Assembly: GCA_949152475.1 (NCBI GenBank)
Contig: OX424559.1
Location: 33,897,119-33,961,118 of the forward strand
Reading direction: 5' to 3'
From: Terebella lapidaria
Taxonomy: Eukaryota > Annelida > Polychaeta > Terebellida > Terebellidae
Length of the DNA: 64,000 nt
The first letter of the stretch is position 1; every line of letters starts with the position of its first letter. A program made the translations under genes and the position numbers. The notes under the pieces were generated by a model. The model had not been told where the DNA came from. It was given only the letters and a program-made list of their open reading frames with translations, and did no database searches. Positions 42,686-53,977 of the stretch are shown piece after piece.

Positions 42686-45229
42686 ATGGCATTGGCCCCG
42701 GGAGCCTCCCGCGGTGAGCCACTCGACCCCTCGAATGATGAAGTGACGATCAATCCGAACCCGGCCTTCCGACCTTCCGGCCCCCGCTCAGTCGTCATGA
42801 GCGATACGGTCCCGCTGTCGCAGGAGCAACAACCAACCGGCCTGTTCGACTCCTTCGGTGACCATTCGACCCTGAGATCGTCTTCGCCACCCGCCGACCT
42901 GGTGCAGGAGTTCCTCGACGAAGACCCGCTCGCGCCGTCACACACAGTAAGTGACATTCTGCGTGCACACACTAGAGCGTATTCGGCTACGTTGGCTAGA
43001 ACGACCCAGAGACTATCAAACTCTGCCGACAAAAATCGTATCGACCCAGAACATTCAGTGATAAACGTTCGGCCCGTAACCATAGATACGTCGATGGTTA
43101 CGCACCCACCAAGTAACTCTCGGATACGACAGTGGGTTTGTCAGTCTGACAATGTTCCGGAACTGATCCCGCCGAGCGCTTATTCGGCGAATCGACCCCT
43201 GGCGCCGCCCATGACGCCGAGACAACACGACCCCGCGCCAGAAATGTACTCACGCATACCGACCGAGCTAACGGTGGTAGAGTACACACGACCCAGCCAG
43301 GCGAGAGTGACAGCCGAGAGCATCCCGGCGACGACCGCTACCCGGATCGCGACACCTCCACGACCGCAACGACCCCGCGACGCGACGAAAGAATCTCGCG
43401 CCACCACACGGCAAGCGCGACCTCTGCAAGTACCGTCGACGTCAAGTCGCCGACCCTGCGACCCCGACACGTCGACCTCTGACACACGCGCTACCGCGCC
43501 GACCACGCATCTACCGTCGCCGACTACGGGAGAACAACCACGCTTCGATCCTTCGCAAGATCAAGTTGTGTCTGCTCCGGCAGAAAGTGTTGTGCCAATG
43601 ATCGGACATCCGATCTCACAATCAGTCGGAAACACCAACGGATATGGTGTACCGCCAGTCGGATATCCTGGCGCAACAAGCGGTGTTCCAAATGGAGTAG
43701 CTGTCAGATACTATTCACCGCATGTCGGCTACGTGAACCCACCGCCCGGATATGGTGGCGTTCCCAGCGTGATAGCTGACACCGGCTATCATGGTGCACA
43801 ACCCAGATTAGTGTACCATGGTGTAGGCCCAGATGGATCGGCATACCGATATCCACCACCGGCTGTATTCCCACCCTCAGTCGGGATACCATGGGTGACG
43901 CCTCCATACAGTCAACCAACCCCCGCTGCACAAGCACCACACGACCCCAGTCACGCGAAGGCACCACCCGCCGCATCGCTCGCCGTCTCCGCGCCGACAG
44001 CACCAACTGTCCCCGCTAACGCGACCCCGATCGGCCCAGATACAACGGCTCCGGCGATTTCGGCTGTTCCGATCCCGACGGCCACTGCAGCGACTACACC
44101 AGTTGCAGTGAGTGTTGACATGCCCACGCCACAGAGACTCACGTCTGAGCCCCAAACGTTGGCTACGGCTAAAACGGCTCAATGGCGTGCGACCTTCAAG
44201 GAGGGCAATCTCACCCAGTATATTCGGAGTTTCGAACAATTTACTGCGGCTTTCACTTACTCCGATCTCAATAAGACGACGACCTTCCGGAGCACGCTGC
44301 GCGGCCGCGCTGAAGCGTTAGCTCTAAACATCCCCGTCGCCACTCCCTGGGAGGAGTTCCGTCGCCAACTCCTGGAGGGCTGGGAACCCGCGCCCCGTCG
44401 GCAGTCCAAACGGGACGATTTCCCGTTCCTCAAGCGGGAACGAAAGGAGGAAGCAGAACACTATATGGAGCGACTCCAAGCTCTGGCGGAGCAAGTGTTC
44501 GATGACGTCACGCCAGAGTCGCGGCAACGAACTGTAATTGCCCAATTCGTTAACGGCCAACCCGACCCCATTGCCGATAAACTGTGTGTTCTCACTTTTA
44601 ACAGCTACAGTGAGGCACTAACGGCCGTTCTCAAAGCAGAGAGTCGCCAGCAGAGGACAGCCAGAGATCGACACCGAGACATGCGACGTGCCGACATTTC
44701 CGTGAGCGGATATGCGAAAGACGACCCCGTTAACGGGGAACTGTCCTGTGCCATGGGACAAGTCACTCAGAGGGAAACACCAACCCTGGAGCAAATAGCG
44801 GCCTATTACGACCCCGCGGACAGCGACACCACCGGCCTACAGGGTTGCGACGAACATTCAGTGCCATCTAGCTCACGCGAGTGGGTGGCGGAAGCCTTTC
44901 AGTGCGTCCTTAGTGACGAGAATGGACTATGTGAGGAGGCGGCCATTTACTCTGTCCTGCGAACTACGGCCCCGACTAAAGGTGATCGACCCCCGCAACC
45001 CGGACGACCCATGGTATGCTTCTTTTGTAAGAAGCCCGGCCATTGCTGGATGCGGTGTTTTCGGCTTAAAGATGTGCTAGTGCGTAACGGCATGAAACCG
45101 CTAGCCTTTCGGCCCAATGGTCCCGGTACTGACAGAAGGACAGCTCAAGTGTTGTCAGTACCTAACCAAACCGGTGACCAAACCAAACCGGCCCAACCAA
45201 CGCCTCCGACCCAGTCGTCAAACCGGTAG
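42686..45229 (+). CDS. gag: Gypsy-2 Gag polyprotein
   Basis: About 847 residues from the first ATG, 63 bp after the LTR. The first ~490 residues are disordered and rich in Pro, Thr, Ala and Arg, including a GY-rich stretch (GYGVPPVGYPGATSG). A capsid-like core follows (WRATFKEGNLTQYIRSFEQF, then QFVNGQPDPIADKL). One CCHC knuckle CFFCKKPGHCWMRC lies near residues 778-791. It ends in TAG at 45227-45229. The bases GTCAAAC (45217-45223) sit in the same register as the gypsy-1 slippery heptamer but are a poor match to X XXY YYZ, so the frameshift signal may have decayed. The frame itself is intact. Confidence 0.92.
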   Translation: MALAPGASRGEPLDPSNDEVTINPNPAFRPSGPRSVVMSDTVPLSQEQQPTGLFDSFGDHSTLRSSSPPADLVQEFLDEDPLAPSHTVSDILRAHTRAYSATLARTTQRLSNSADKNRIDPEHSVINVRPVTIDTSMVTHPPSNSRIRQWVCQSDNVPELIPPSAYSANRPLAPPMTPRQHDPAPEMYSRIPTELTVVEYTRPSQARVTAESIPATTATRIATPPRPQRPRDATKESRATTRQARPLQVPSTSSRRPCDPDTSTSDTRATAPTTHLPSPTTGEQPRFDPSQDQVVSAPAESVVPMIGHPISQSVGNTNGYGVPPVGYPGATSGVPNGVAVRYYSPHVGYVNPPPGYGGVPSVIADTGYHGAQPRLVYHGVGPDGSAYRYPPPAVFPPSVGIPWVTPPYSQPTPAAQAPHDPSHAKAPPAASLAVSAPTAPTVPANATPIGPDTTAPAISAVPIPTATAATTPVAVSVDMPTPQRLTSEPQTLATAKTAQWRATFKEGNLTQYIRSFEQFTAAFTYSDLNKTTTFRSTLRGRAEALALNIPVATPWEEFRRQLLEGWEPAPRRQSKRDDFPFLKRERKEEAEHYMERLQALAEQVFDDVTPESRQRTVIAQFVNGQPDPIADKLCVLTFNSYSEALTAVLKAESRQQRTARDRHRDMRRADISVSGYAKDDPVNGELSCAMGQVTQRETPTLEQIAAYYDPADSDTTGLQGCDEHSVPSSSREWVAEAFQCVLSDENGLCEEAAIYSVLRTTAPTKGDRPPQPGRPMVCFFCKKPGHCWMRCFRLKDVLVRNGMKPLAFRPNGPGTDRRTAQVLSVPNQTGDQTKPAQPTPPTQSSNR

Positions 45230-48200
45230 TGGAAGGTACTGAGGAGCAAGAACCTTCCGGACAGCAGAACCATGTTCCCCGCTCCACACCCGCGGTTGCC
45301 ACGACTACCGCACCGGTATCGACACCAGTAACGACCCCGCAGCCGGCCCAGCTCACACCTCAGCTCTCTGAAGGGGTGTGCACCAAGTGTCATCCAACGG
45401 CCCCAGCGCCGGCTTCTCGTCAGGAAGGGGTGTCCGCACCACGTCCGCAGCGACCTCCACGTGGAAACCGTCATCCTGAAGGGGTGTCGCCCCCGACCGC
45501 CAACGGCACCGGAACCGACAGCATGTCCGAGGTGGAATGGATCTCCGACGATGGAGGATTCTACGCCTTTCCGAGTGGACCGGAATCCAAGCTACCGCCT
45601 CTTCACACGCTTTTCAAGCCGCCGCCAGACGACCCAGAAATTCCGCCCGTCATCAACAACTCCAGCGCCACAAATCACAAATGCTGGAAGTTGCCAGTAC
45701 GTTTTGGTGAAAAGACAATGCAAGCTCCTTGCTCCGTCGCGACCAGATCCGGCATGTTCCCGCCGACCAACGGCAACTACGACCCACTTCGGCCACGATT
45801 CGTGACGTTAACGGACAGTCAAGCCCCATCGATGGACTAGTCGACCTTCCGATCCAGGTCGGAACCAACCATATGGTCGTAACATTTTGTGTGGCTGACA
45901 TACATGACGGCATGATTCTAGGAATGAACTTCTTTCGGCAAGCTCACGCTGTGGTGAACTATGGCGAAGGGACAATACAGGTCTTCAAGGAGATCCTGTT
46001 TGCGCACAAAGACATTGAAGCCAATGTTGTTAGAATGGCTGTGCGCCGAGTAGTCACCGTCCCTGCACGCAGCGAAGCGATAGTGGAACTGGTCCCAACT
46101 TCCCGAGTTCGAGTCCGTCGACACCCGCGGATAATCCAACCACTAACGGCCTTTCCCGAGGAAACTGACCTCATCATGGGGAGAACACTTACGACCCTGA
46201 ATCGGCAATGCGTAAAAGTGTCGGTAGTCAATCCAGCAGATACCGGCATTACGCTTACCCGCTCCGACCCCATTGCAATAGCCAGTCCTGTCGAGAGTGT
46301 CGTCGGAGCTCTACCACGACCCGGAGAGGAGCCCGACCCAGCCACGGTAGACGCCAGCCACTACCGCGACCTACCGCCACATCTACAAGAGATGGTGGAT
46401 CGCGCCGGACTAGCGCCGGAACAGCACCGGCGTTGCGCCAACCTGGTTCACCAATACCAGGACACGTTCATGCACCCAGTCGGCCAACAGGGACGGACCC
46501 AAGTCGTCCAGCATAGAATCGACACTGGCAACACGGCCCCGATTCGGCAACGACAGCGACGCGTCCCTCAGGCGCAGCAAAGCATCATCGACGAGGAGGT
46601 CGACAAGATGCTCCGCTTGGGGTGTTTTGAGCCATCAGATTCGCCCTGGAGCGCACAGGTGGTGCTCGTGCGTAAAAAGAACGGCCAAGTGAGGTTTTGC
46701 GTCGACTATCGGCTCCTGAATGACGTCACCCGCAAGGACTCGTATCCCCTGCCCAACATTCAGGACACTCATGACGCCCTGGCAGGCGCCAACTACTTCT
46801 CGGCCCTAGACCTAGCCTCCGGCTACTGGCAGGTCGAAGTCGACCCTAGCGACAGACCGAAGACTGCCTTCGCCACAAGGAAGGGACTCTATCAGTTTAA
46901 GGTCATGCCATTCGGCCTTAGCAACGCCCCGGCAACCTTCGAGACCATACTTATGGCAAGCTTATGGAGACCATACTCTGTGGTTACTTGTGGACCCGGT
47001 GTATGTGCTATCTCGACGACGTGATAGCTTACGGCAGAACATTCGATCAGGCACTCGCAAACTTGGAAGCGGTCCTGGATCGGATCAGATCGGCAGGCCT
47101 GAAACTTCAGCCCAAGAAGTGCGAGTTGTTCCAACGGGAAATCTTGTACTTAGGGTTCATAGTGAGCGGCCAAGGAATTCGAGTCGACCCCAACAAAGTC
47201 AAAGCCATCAGGGAATGGCCGACCCCGTGCGAGATCACCGACGTCAGGGCTTTCCTTGGTTTCTTCAATTACCACAGGCGATTCATCAAGGACTACGCTG
47301 AGATCGCTGAACCTCTCGTAGCGCTTACCCGAGGTGAATGCCACTTCACTTGGGGACCGGCCCAGCGACGAGCTTTCCAGCGACTCCGCGACGCCCTCAT
47401 CAAGGCGCCAAAGCTCGCTCACCCGACCCAGAATCCGGACGACTACTTCATCCTCGACACGGATGCAAGCGGCTTCGCTGTGGGAGGTGCCCTCTCGCAG
47501 AGGGTTAATGGGAAGGAGATCCCCATCGGGTTCGCCAGTAAAACCCTCTCCCGAACCCAACGAAACTATTGCACCACCTACCGGGAACTGCTGGCAGTAG
47601 TGGAGATGGTGCAGCATTATCGGCATTACCTCTGGGGCAGGAAATTCCTCCTCCGGACCGACCATAGCTTGCTGAGGTGGCTGAAAAATTACAGCGACGC
47701 CGACGGCATGCTCGCTAGGTGGCTCGCCAAGCTACAGCAGTATGACTTTCGGATAGAGCATCGACCCGGAAAACTACACGGTAACGCCGACGGCCTGTCA
47801 CGGTGCCACAGTTGTAAACACCAAGACTGTCCCGGACGACTCGTCACACCTCTGACCGACCCCGAAACAAGTTCCGGAGAACTTCCAGTTCGTCAGATCG
47901 CCATTGTTCCGACCCAGACAAGGGCAGACCTCCTGGACAGTGATTCTATGACATCACCGGCCTTGCCCCAACTAGTTTCGGCACGCCAAGTTGTTCGAGT
48001 CCGTGCTTTGGACGCCACACTTGATGGACAAAAGTGGCTTTCGGACTATTCGACCCAGGACATTGTCGCGGCACAGCAAGCCGACCCCAGCGTCGGAAAG
48101 GTGCGACAATGGACATTAGCCGGCACCAAGCCCGACTCTAGAGAAGTCGCTCTCCAAGGAGAGGAGGTAAAGACACTTGTTTCCCACTGGAACCTCCTGG

Positions 48201-49740
48201 CGCTACAAGACGGAGTGCTGGTTCGACATGTAAAACCCGACCCTGCTGGACGGCCTGTGGTGCAAACCGTGCTCCCCGTAGCACTCAGGACACAAGTTCT
48301 GCACCAAGTACACGACCTGAAGATTGTCGGACATCTCGGCATACAGCGTACCATTGAGAGAGTCAGGCGCCGATTCTACTGGCCCGGCTTGGCGCTGGAC
48401 GTCGCCCGCTGGTGTGCCCGCTGTCCGCAATGTGTGACCCGCAAGGGTAAACCGGCCCCAAAAAGATCGCCCCTGACACAGCTACCAACAGGAGCGCCGT
48501 TCGACAGAATAGCGATGGACATCCTCGACACCCACAAGGTCACGGGAAGAGGCCATCGGTATGTCCTAGTCGTGTCGGACTACTTTACGAAGTACACTGA
48601 CGCTTTTCCGCTACGGCGACATACGGCCAAAAATGTTGCCGACACCCTGGTGAATCGGTGGATAGTCTACCACGGTGTCCCCAAAGCGATCCATAGCGAT
48701 CAAGGTACTGAGTTTGAGTCGCCCTGTTCCGGCATGTTGTGCGTCTACTGGGCGCTAAAAAGATTCGTACGGCCCCATATCGACCTCAGAGCGACGGCCA
48801 AGTTGAGCGATTCAACAGGACATTGCTCAACGTGCTGAGTGCGTTCGTCAGCGATCGTGCAAACGATTGGGACTTGCACTTGCCATATGTGTTAATGGCC
48901 TATCGAACCTCAGTACACTCGTCCACGGGATGCACCCCGCATCTGATGGTGTATGGACACGAGTGTAACTTGCCAGTCGACCTCATGTTCCCGACTTACG
49001 ACCCTGAGCCTCTACCTCCGTGTGGTCCGGAGTATGTGGAGTATTTGCTGCAAGCCATCAGGACGGCCCACGGTTTCGCCCAAGACCATCTCGAAAAAGC
49101 GGCAATTCGGCAAAAGATGGGTTATGATGCCCACGCAAAACCACGACCCCAGTTTCAACCAGGCGAACTGGTCCGGTATTATTATCTGCCACTCACGCAG
49201 AATAATAAGTTCGCTCGGCCCTGGACTGGTCCCTGGAGGATCATCGACCGTGTAACCGAGGTTGATTACCGAATCGCCCTGGTTTCCAACCCTCGGAACA
49301 CTCGTGTTGTTCATCTGGATGTGCTCAAGCCATACGAAGGTGACAATCAAGTGGCCCACATCTACTCCGACCCTGTACGACCCACAACGTCGTCAAGTCA
49401 CTCCGACCCAGAACAGTCGCCCGACCCCATGGGACTTCTCAAGGAGTTTTACTACCCTTGGGAGATAACAGTTCAAGATCGGCATACCGATTCAGACCAA
49501 ACTGCTGAGTCTGATTCGCCCACGACCCAGAATCGTAAATCACGATCTTCGACCTCAACCGGCTCAAGCCGACATCGACAACGGAAAAGATCACGTGGAT
49601 CAAGTTCCGACACGCCAAAACCGGCACGCAAGTCACGCAAGCAAAAGCCCGTGATATCTTCCGACCCCGAGACAAGCGAGGCTACGCCCCTGCCTGCACG
49701 ACCAGGTCGACCCAGACGCAACGCACGCAAACCGGCCTGA
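45230..49740 (+). pseudogene. pol: Gypsy-2 Pol, disabled by indels
   Basis: The -1 frame after gag leads into a protease region (CWKLPVRFGEK ~45682), but no D-S/T-G active site is visible in any frame. Comparison with gypsy-1 suggests a frame-changing deletion of roughly 15 codons around 45720-45790. Reverse transcriptase motifs CVDYRLLND and LDLASGYWQV follow. A short duplication (accatacttatgg near 46942-46970) shifts frame just before the YLDD box (47009-47020). RNase H (LDTDASGFAVGGAL), the integrase zinc site (GHLGI ... CARCPQC) and DDE segments (MDILDTH, HSDQGTEFE, QVERFN) are present. Another indel near 48720-48740 splits the integrase. The C-terminal tail (to 49740) is rich in Ser, Arg and Lys. 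It cannot make a full Pol as read. Confidence 0.9.
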
Positions 49741-51199
49741 TACAGATAACCCCACCCTTGTTATCTGATGGATACCATTGATGATGAATTATGCATGTCT
49801 AATGGACTATGATATCATGTCTTTCCCCATAATAATATATTATATTACAATAACAATATATGCATTTAATATGTACAAGATGTCAGTGAGGCAAATTCGA
49901 TATATACACATTAGATATGATATTATAATTATGATGCTGGTGAAAAATTGGTTGCATTATGATATGTGTTTCGACCCCGTATAACATGTACCATTGATCA
50001 AAGCGTATGTTGCGCAATGACTAAAAATTATCATGTAAAGCTTCAATCCATGTGCCAGCCGAAGAGGATAAAAACCAGTCACACCGTGAGTAAGGCCACT
50101 TAGTTGTCAAAGAGGTGATAGTGTGATTCGTTTCGGAGTATGCGTCGACAGAGCCTCTACTCACTCCATGTAATATTCGTAGGAACGGCCCAGTGGTACG
50201 GGAACCAGTCACTACATAGCTATCATACCAAGATGCGGCCTGTCACCAAATTCATCACCCAAAATATTCAAAGCGCCGCGGTGTGACCGACCCAGTTCAT
50301 TGCAATTTCGACCCCTACAATATTTGCGGCCCCGTCGTCTTGTGAACTGGCTGAAAATGAATGGAACGATGTCCGCCCCTGTGAGTGATTGATATTCATA
50401 TCTCAGCCTTTAATAACTGTGTGTCGTCTGTGAAACAGCAACTCGACCCCGTAGTTTATTGTGCGCTAACTTGTGGGAAAAGGAATGATAAACTGTTTAG
50501 TTCACAAGGTACGCACGAGCGCAAATAAACATTTTAGCTGTTTACAGCACCCACATGAAATCTCCCCTGATAAAGACAATAGTGAGTCGTCGGGCAAAAA
50601 GAGCCCAGTAATTCGAACAGTCGATTAGTACAAATTAGACAATGTTTCGGAACGTGTTATCCAGGGGACGGCAGATGGACATACGGAAATCTGGACAGTG
50701 TAAGGACACCCCCTACTGTCGTAATGGACTGACCCAAGAGGTCAGAGAAGGATCGCTCTGCGTTTCCTTGACGACGGCCCCGCCTTGCTGTGTGTACGCT
50801 TGGAACAATGATACATAGCGTAAAGACGTTTTCTATGCAGATAGAGAGCGCCCCCCGACCCAGTTCTAAGAATCGAGATGCTGTCAGCATCTTTGTGTAC
50901 GGCTGAAGTGATTAGCGGCATTCAGGTCATTTGCGCCTGAGACTTTGGAGAAGAAGGACTGTGCTGAAGTGTTGTATTACGTGAAATACGGACTATTGTT
51001 ACAAAAACTGTGATAATCATATATAATTGTCGGCCTGTGAACTTTGTTATTATTGAAATCCTGGTCACAAGACTTTGGGAAATAATTCGGCATTGTTATC
51101 GGCATCTAAACTAGGCTGGTTTTGAAGAAATCGGGACTTAGTTACAGCCAGCCTAGTTAGTACTTGGGAGTACCTCGGCTTTAACTGCGGCCCGCCAGC
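49741..51199 (+). other. Gypsy-2 spacer between pol and ORF3
   Basis: Non-coding 1.46 kb. It holds scattered CGACCC words (five), a 13-bp aaatcctggtcac at 51056-51068 and an 11-bp inverted repeat (aactaggctgg 51109-51119 with ccagcctagtt 51148-51158), 41 bases before the ORF3 start. It could hold an internal promoter or a splice acceptor for ORF3; neither is demonstrated. Confidence 0.6.
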
Positions 51200-53977
51200 A
51201 TGGCTGACAAACCCGGGGATGACCGGGACAAAGGCGACCCTGATGATAATCGGCCCCGCACAGTAAAAGTGGACGGCGATAAAATCACCGTCCAAGTTGT
51301 CGACCAGGGTGAGGAATCGGATCACCCGATAATCGTCCCCGACGACGATTCTACGACCGGCCCCGAATCTCAAGCCGAGCAACTCGCCCAGAACGACCCC
51401 GGAGATACCGCGAGTGGATCAGCGAAGGGTGCGCGACCCAAATCGGCTCGAGAGAAGTTGCCGCAACGAGGATCGCGCCATACCCCAAGCCCGACTCCGG
51501 ATGACATCTTTAATGTCGACCCCCAGCGCTTCCGCCGACTCGAGGAAGGCGGGAGTATTGTCCAGCGAGCGATCGAGGCACGACAAGCGGCTCAAGAGGC
51601 TCAGCGATTCGCCGCGGCGAGCCGCCAACCCGACCCAACAAATCAAGTGATCGCCCCGATCACTCCGGCCCCGATCTCACCAACTACCAGCTCAGCGGTA
51701 GTACGACCCTCGGCTTCCCGTTCTCCGAACAAGAGAACCTACACTTCTTTTAAGAAGAAACATGGGGCGGGAGCCCGTTCGACATCGAGCAATTCGTCGC
51801 GCTCTAGTGGCAGATCTGCTATTTCGGCCCCGATTTCGACTTTCCGTCGGCAAGTGGCGGAGCTTATGGAGTTGGTGCCGCCTCCCGTGACACCTTACGG
51901 AACTCGGCCCATAGACTGGAACAATGTTCCACTCGGCAAGCGGAATCGGAGCGCTGGATACGGCCATATCCACAACTTTGATGAACAGTCGACCCTGTCG
52001 GAGGGAAACCTCCTCACGTTGGCTCCGCTGCAGCGTGGAGACGGTCGCTACGAGTGCCCATTCTGCATCGGCGAAGAGGAGGGAGCAGGAGAGCGACAGT
52101 GGTCTTCCGTACCACGACGCGGACCTTTTCGGACGGCCCAGAACCTCGACGAGCACGTTTTGGCGTATCACTTCCCGTTCATACGCTTTTTCGTGTGCCC
52201 GGCCCACGACAACTTCCGGACATTGGCCCAGGAGGAGATGTTCCGGCACCTGTCTCAAGCGACCCCGCAACATGTGACGTCGTTCCCGTTCTACCAGAAA
52301 GGACGACTATCGGCATCCGGCCCCATGCTCGTCAGGTTCGCGCTACGCTGCAGAGTCGACATGCAGCCGAACCCAAATTATCGACCCCCAAGAGTTCCGG
52401 CCAACATCCCGATCTTCAGGAGGGATGTTAACACCGTCCTGACATTCGGCATCTGGCACATGGCGCCAGAGCTCTTCGACCAATATCCGCCCAATTCGGC
52501 CCCGGAAGTGCAACAGGTACTCCGTCGACTGGAGTACAATCGTGCTACGACCCCGGCAGACGAAATTTGGTTAACCCGCATGGTCAGTGACATCGAGACC
52601 ATGAACACGCGGGTTCGAGTACGACGACCCAGCACAATTTTCCAAACCACGTCAGTGAGCACGGCGGAGGAAATCCCGACAATGACCACCGGTGTTTCGG
52701 CCTCGGCAGTCGTCACTACGGCTTCCTTTGCGTCGGTAGTAGCGCCGGCGATAACTCGACCTGTCACCACAGTGACGTCTTCGACCCCGTCCAGAGTTCG
52801 GCCTTCGGACATCATACCCAGGCGGATGGTTGTGGAGCGACCCACGGCTTCCAACATCACGGACTACCGAGTCCGTGAGGGATTGGTTCCTCCACCTGAG
52901 GAGTACCCGCCACTCCAAAGTCGACCCCTGAACACGACACCGGCATCCACATCACCCGGCAAGGAGACTCCTGAAGCGAAGAGTCCGATTGGAGATCGGC
53001 CACCTCCACTCAGGGAGATCGCACCCGGGTCTCCTGTACGTTCGTCCCCAACACAATCGTCGACCCCGGAGTCTTCACCAGCGCCTTCACGACAGATAGT
53101 GGAGCCCGTCCCGCTACCACCGTACCTCACGGAGGAAGTGGAGCCTTTGCGTTCCGTACCAACACGCGGTACTGACGGAGATCGACCCCGACTTCAAATG
53201 GACGACCCCGGACAGCTCGAGTCGCTCCACTGGGATCTTGATGAACGGCTTCCGTTTCATGGATCCGGCGAGTTTGCGGTGGATTTCCAGTTCCTCCGGC
53301 AGCACGGAAGACGTCTGGCGACCCATTCGCTACCCGGCCTACAGGCATTGCCCGGCCAGAACCCCGACCTCAGGGACTTCTTACGGGATGAAGATGCCCA
53401 GCGACTACCGAATTACCTCGGATTCCATGAGTACTTCTGGACGGCTCGTCTCGAACAGGCCGCCCATAACGCCGACCCCTTGCTCCTGCCATCAGAACCG
53501 GAGGAGCATCTCCCGACCCTGGCTCTCGCCCGCGCTGATGACTTAGCGCATCAGTACCTTCGACTAATTCGTCGGGAGTACATGTCGGCCCTGGATCATC
53601 ACATCAGGCAGGCGGAGTACAACGGCCTGTCTGTCGGCTTTGGGATGGGAGCTCTGCATGAGCGCCACCAGCCCACGTTCCAGGACACCCTGTCCGAGGA
53701 AAATCTTCGGCTTCGAGTCCGCGTGACTCAGTTGGAGGATCAAGTCGCCCACCAACGACAGGAGATCACTCGGCTTCAAGCGACTTTGACCCCGACGCCA
53801 TCGGAAGCACAAGCTTCGTCGACCCCGACCACGCCGACCATCCCGGGGGAGTTGTTGGCCACAATCGTGTCCATCTTGCCAAGATTACCCCCGGACGAGC
53901 AGCTTCAGCTCATGCGACAAGCATCGCCAGCGGCCCCGCCTCCCCCCACCAGCAGACGCGAACGGGAGGGAAAGTGA
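51200..53977 (+). CDS. Gypsy-2 ORF3: 925-residue protein of unknown function
   Basis: Function not recognised. The ATG has a good context (gccagcATGG). Residues 1-210 are acidic, then Ser/Arg-rich and probably disordered. A Cys/His region near 281-350 shows YECPFCIG (C286, C289), LDEHVLAYH (H319, H324) and FVCPAHD (C333, H336), resembling one or two C2H2-type fingers with a long insert. About 450-690 is Pro/Ser/Thr-rich. Residues ~690-815 look helical (DLRDFLRDEDAQRLPNYLGF). A leucine/arginine heptad region at ~831-863 (RLRVRVTQLEDQVAHQRQEI) is a likely coiled coil. There is no signal peptide, fusion peptide or transmembrane segment, so it is not an envelope protein despite its position. The 925 codons are open although pol is broken. 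Zinc finger plus coiled coil suggests a self-associating nucleic-acid-binding accessory protein, by inference only. Confidence 0.85.
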   Translation: MADKPGDDRDKGDPDDNRPRTVKVDGDKITVQVVDQGEESDHPIIVPDDDSTTGPESQAEQLAQNDPGDTASGSAKGARPKSAREKLPQRGSRHTPSPTPDDIFNVDPQRFRRLEEGGSIVQRAIEARQAAQEAQRFAAASRQPDPTNQVIAPITPAPISPTTSSAVVRPSASRSPNKRTYTSFKKKHGAGARSTSSNSSRSSGRSAISAPISTFRRQVAELMELVPPPVTPYGTRPIDWNNVPLGKRNRSAGYGHIHNFDEQSTLSEGNLLTLAPLQRGDGRYECPFCIGEEEGAGERQWSSVPRRGPFRTAQNLDEHVLAYHFPFIRFFVCPAHDNFRTLAQEEMFRHLSQATPQHVTSFPFYQKGRLSASGPMLVRFALRCRVDMQPNPNYRPPRVPANIPIFRRDVNTVLTFGIWHMAPELFDQYPPNSAPEVQQVLRRLEYNRATTPADEIWLTRMVSDIETMNTRVRVRRPSTIFQTTSVSTAEEIPTMTTGVSASAVVTTASFASVVAPAITRPVTTVTSSTPSRVRPSDIIPRRMVVERPTASNITDYRVREGLVPPPEEYPPLQSRPLNTTPASTSPGKETPEAKSPIGDRPPPLREIAPGSPVRSSPTQSSTPESSPAPSRQIVEPVPLPPYLTEEVEPLRSVPTRGTDGDRPRLQMDDPGQLESLHWDLDERLPFHGSGEFAVDFQFLRQHGRRLATHSLPGLQALPGQNPDLRDFLRDEDAQRLPNYLGFHEYFWTARLEQAAHNADPLLLPSEPEEHLPTLALARADDLAHQYLRLIRREYMSALDHHIRQAEYNGLSVGFGMGALHERHQPTFQDTLSEENLRLRVRVTQLEDQVAHQRQEITRLQATLTPTPSEAQASSTPTTPTIPGELLATIVSILPRLPPDEQLQLMRQASPAAPPPPTSRREREGK

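Noticed and set aside
42511-43083. 190-codon minus-strand ORF opposite gypsy-2 gag
   Set aside because: Antisense shadow spanning the LTR edge and gag.
51200-53977. Envelope gene call for gypsy-2 ORF3
   Set aside because: No signal peptide, transmembrane segment or furin-type site is visible; position alone is not enough.
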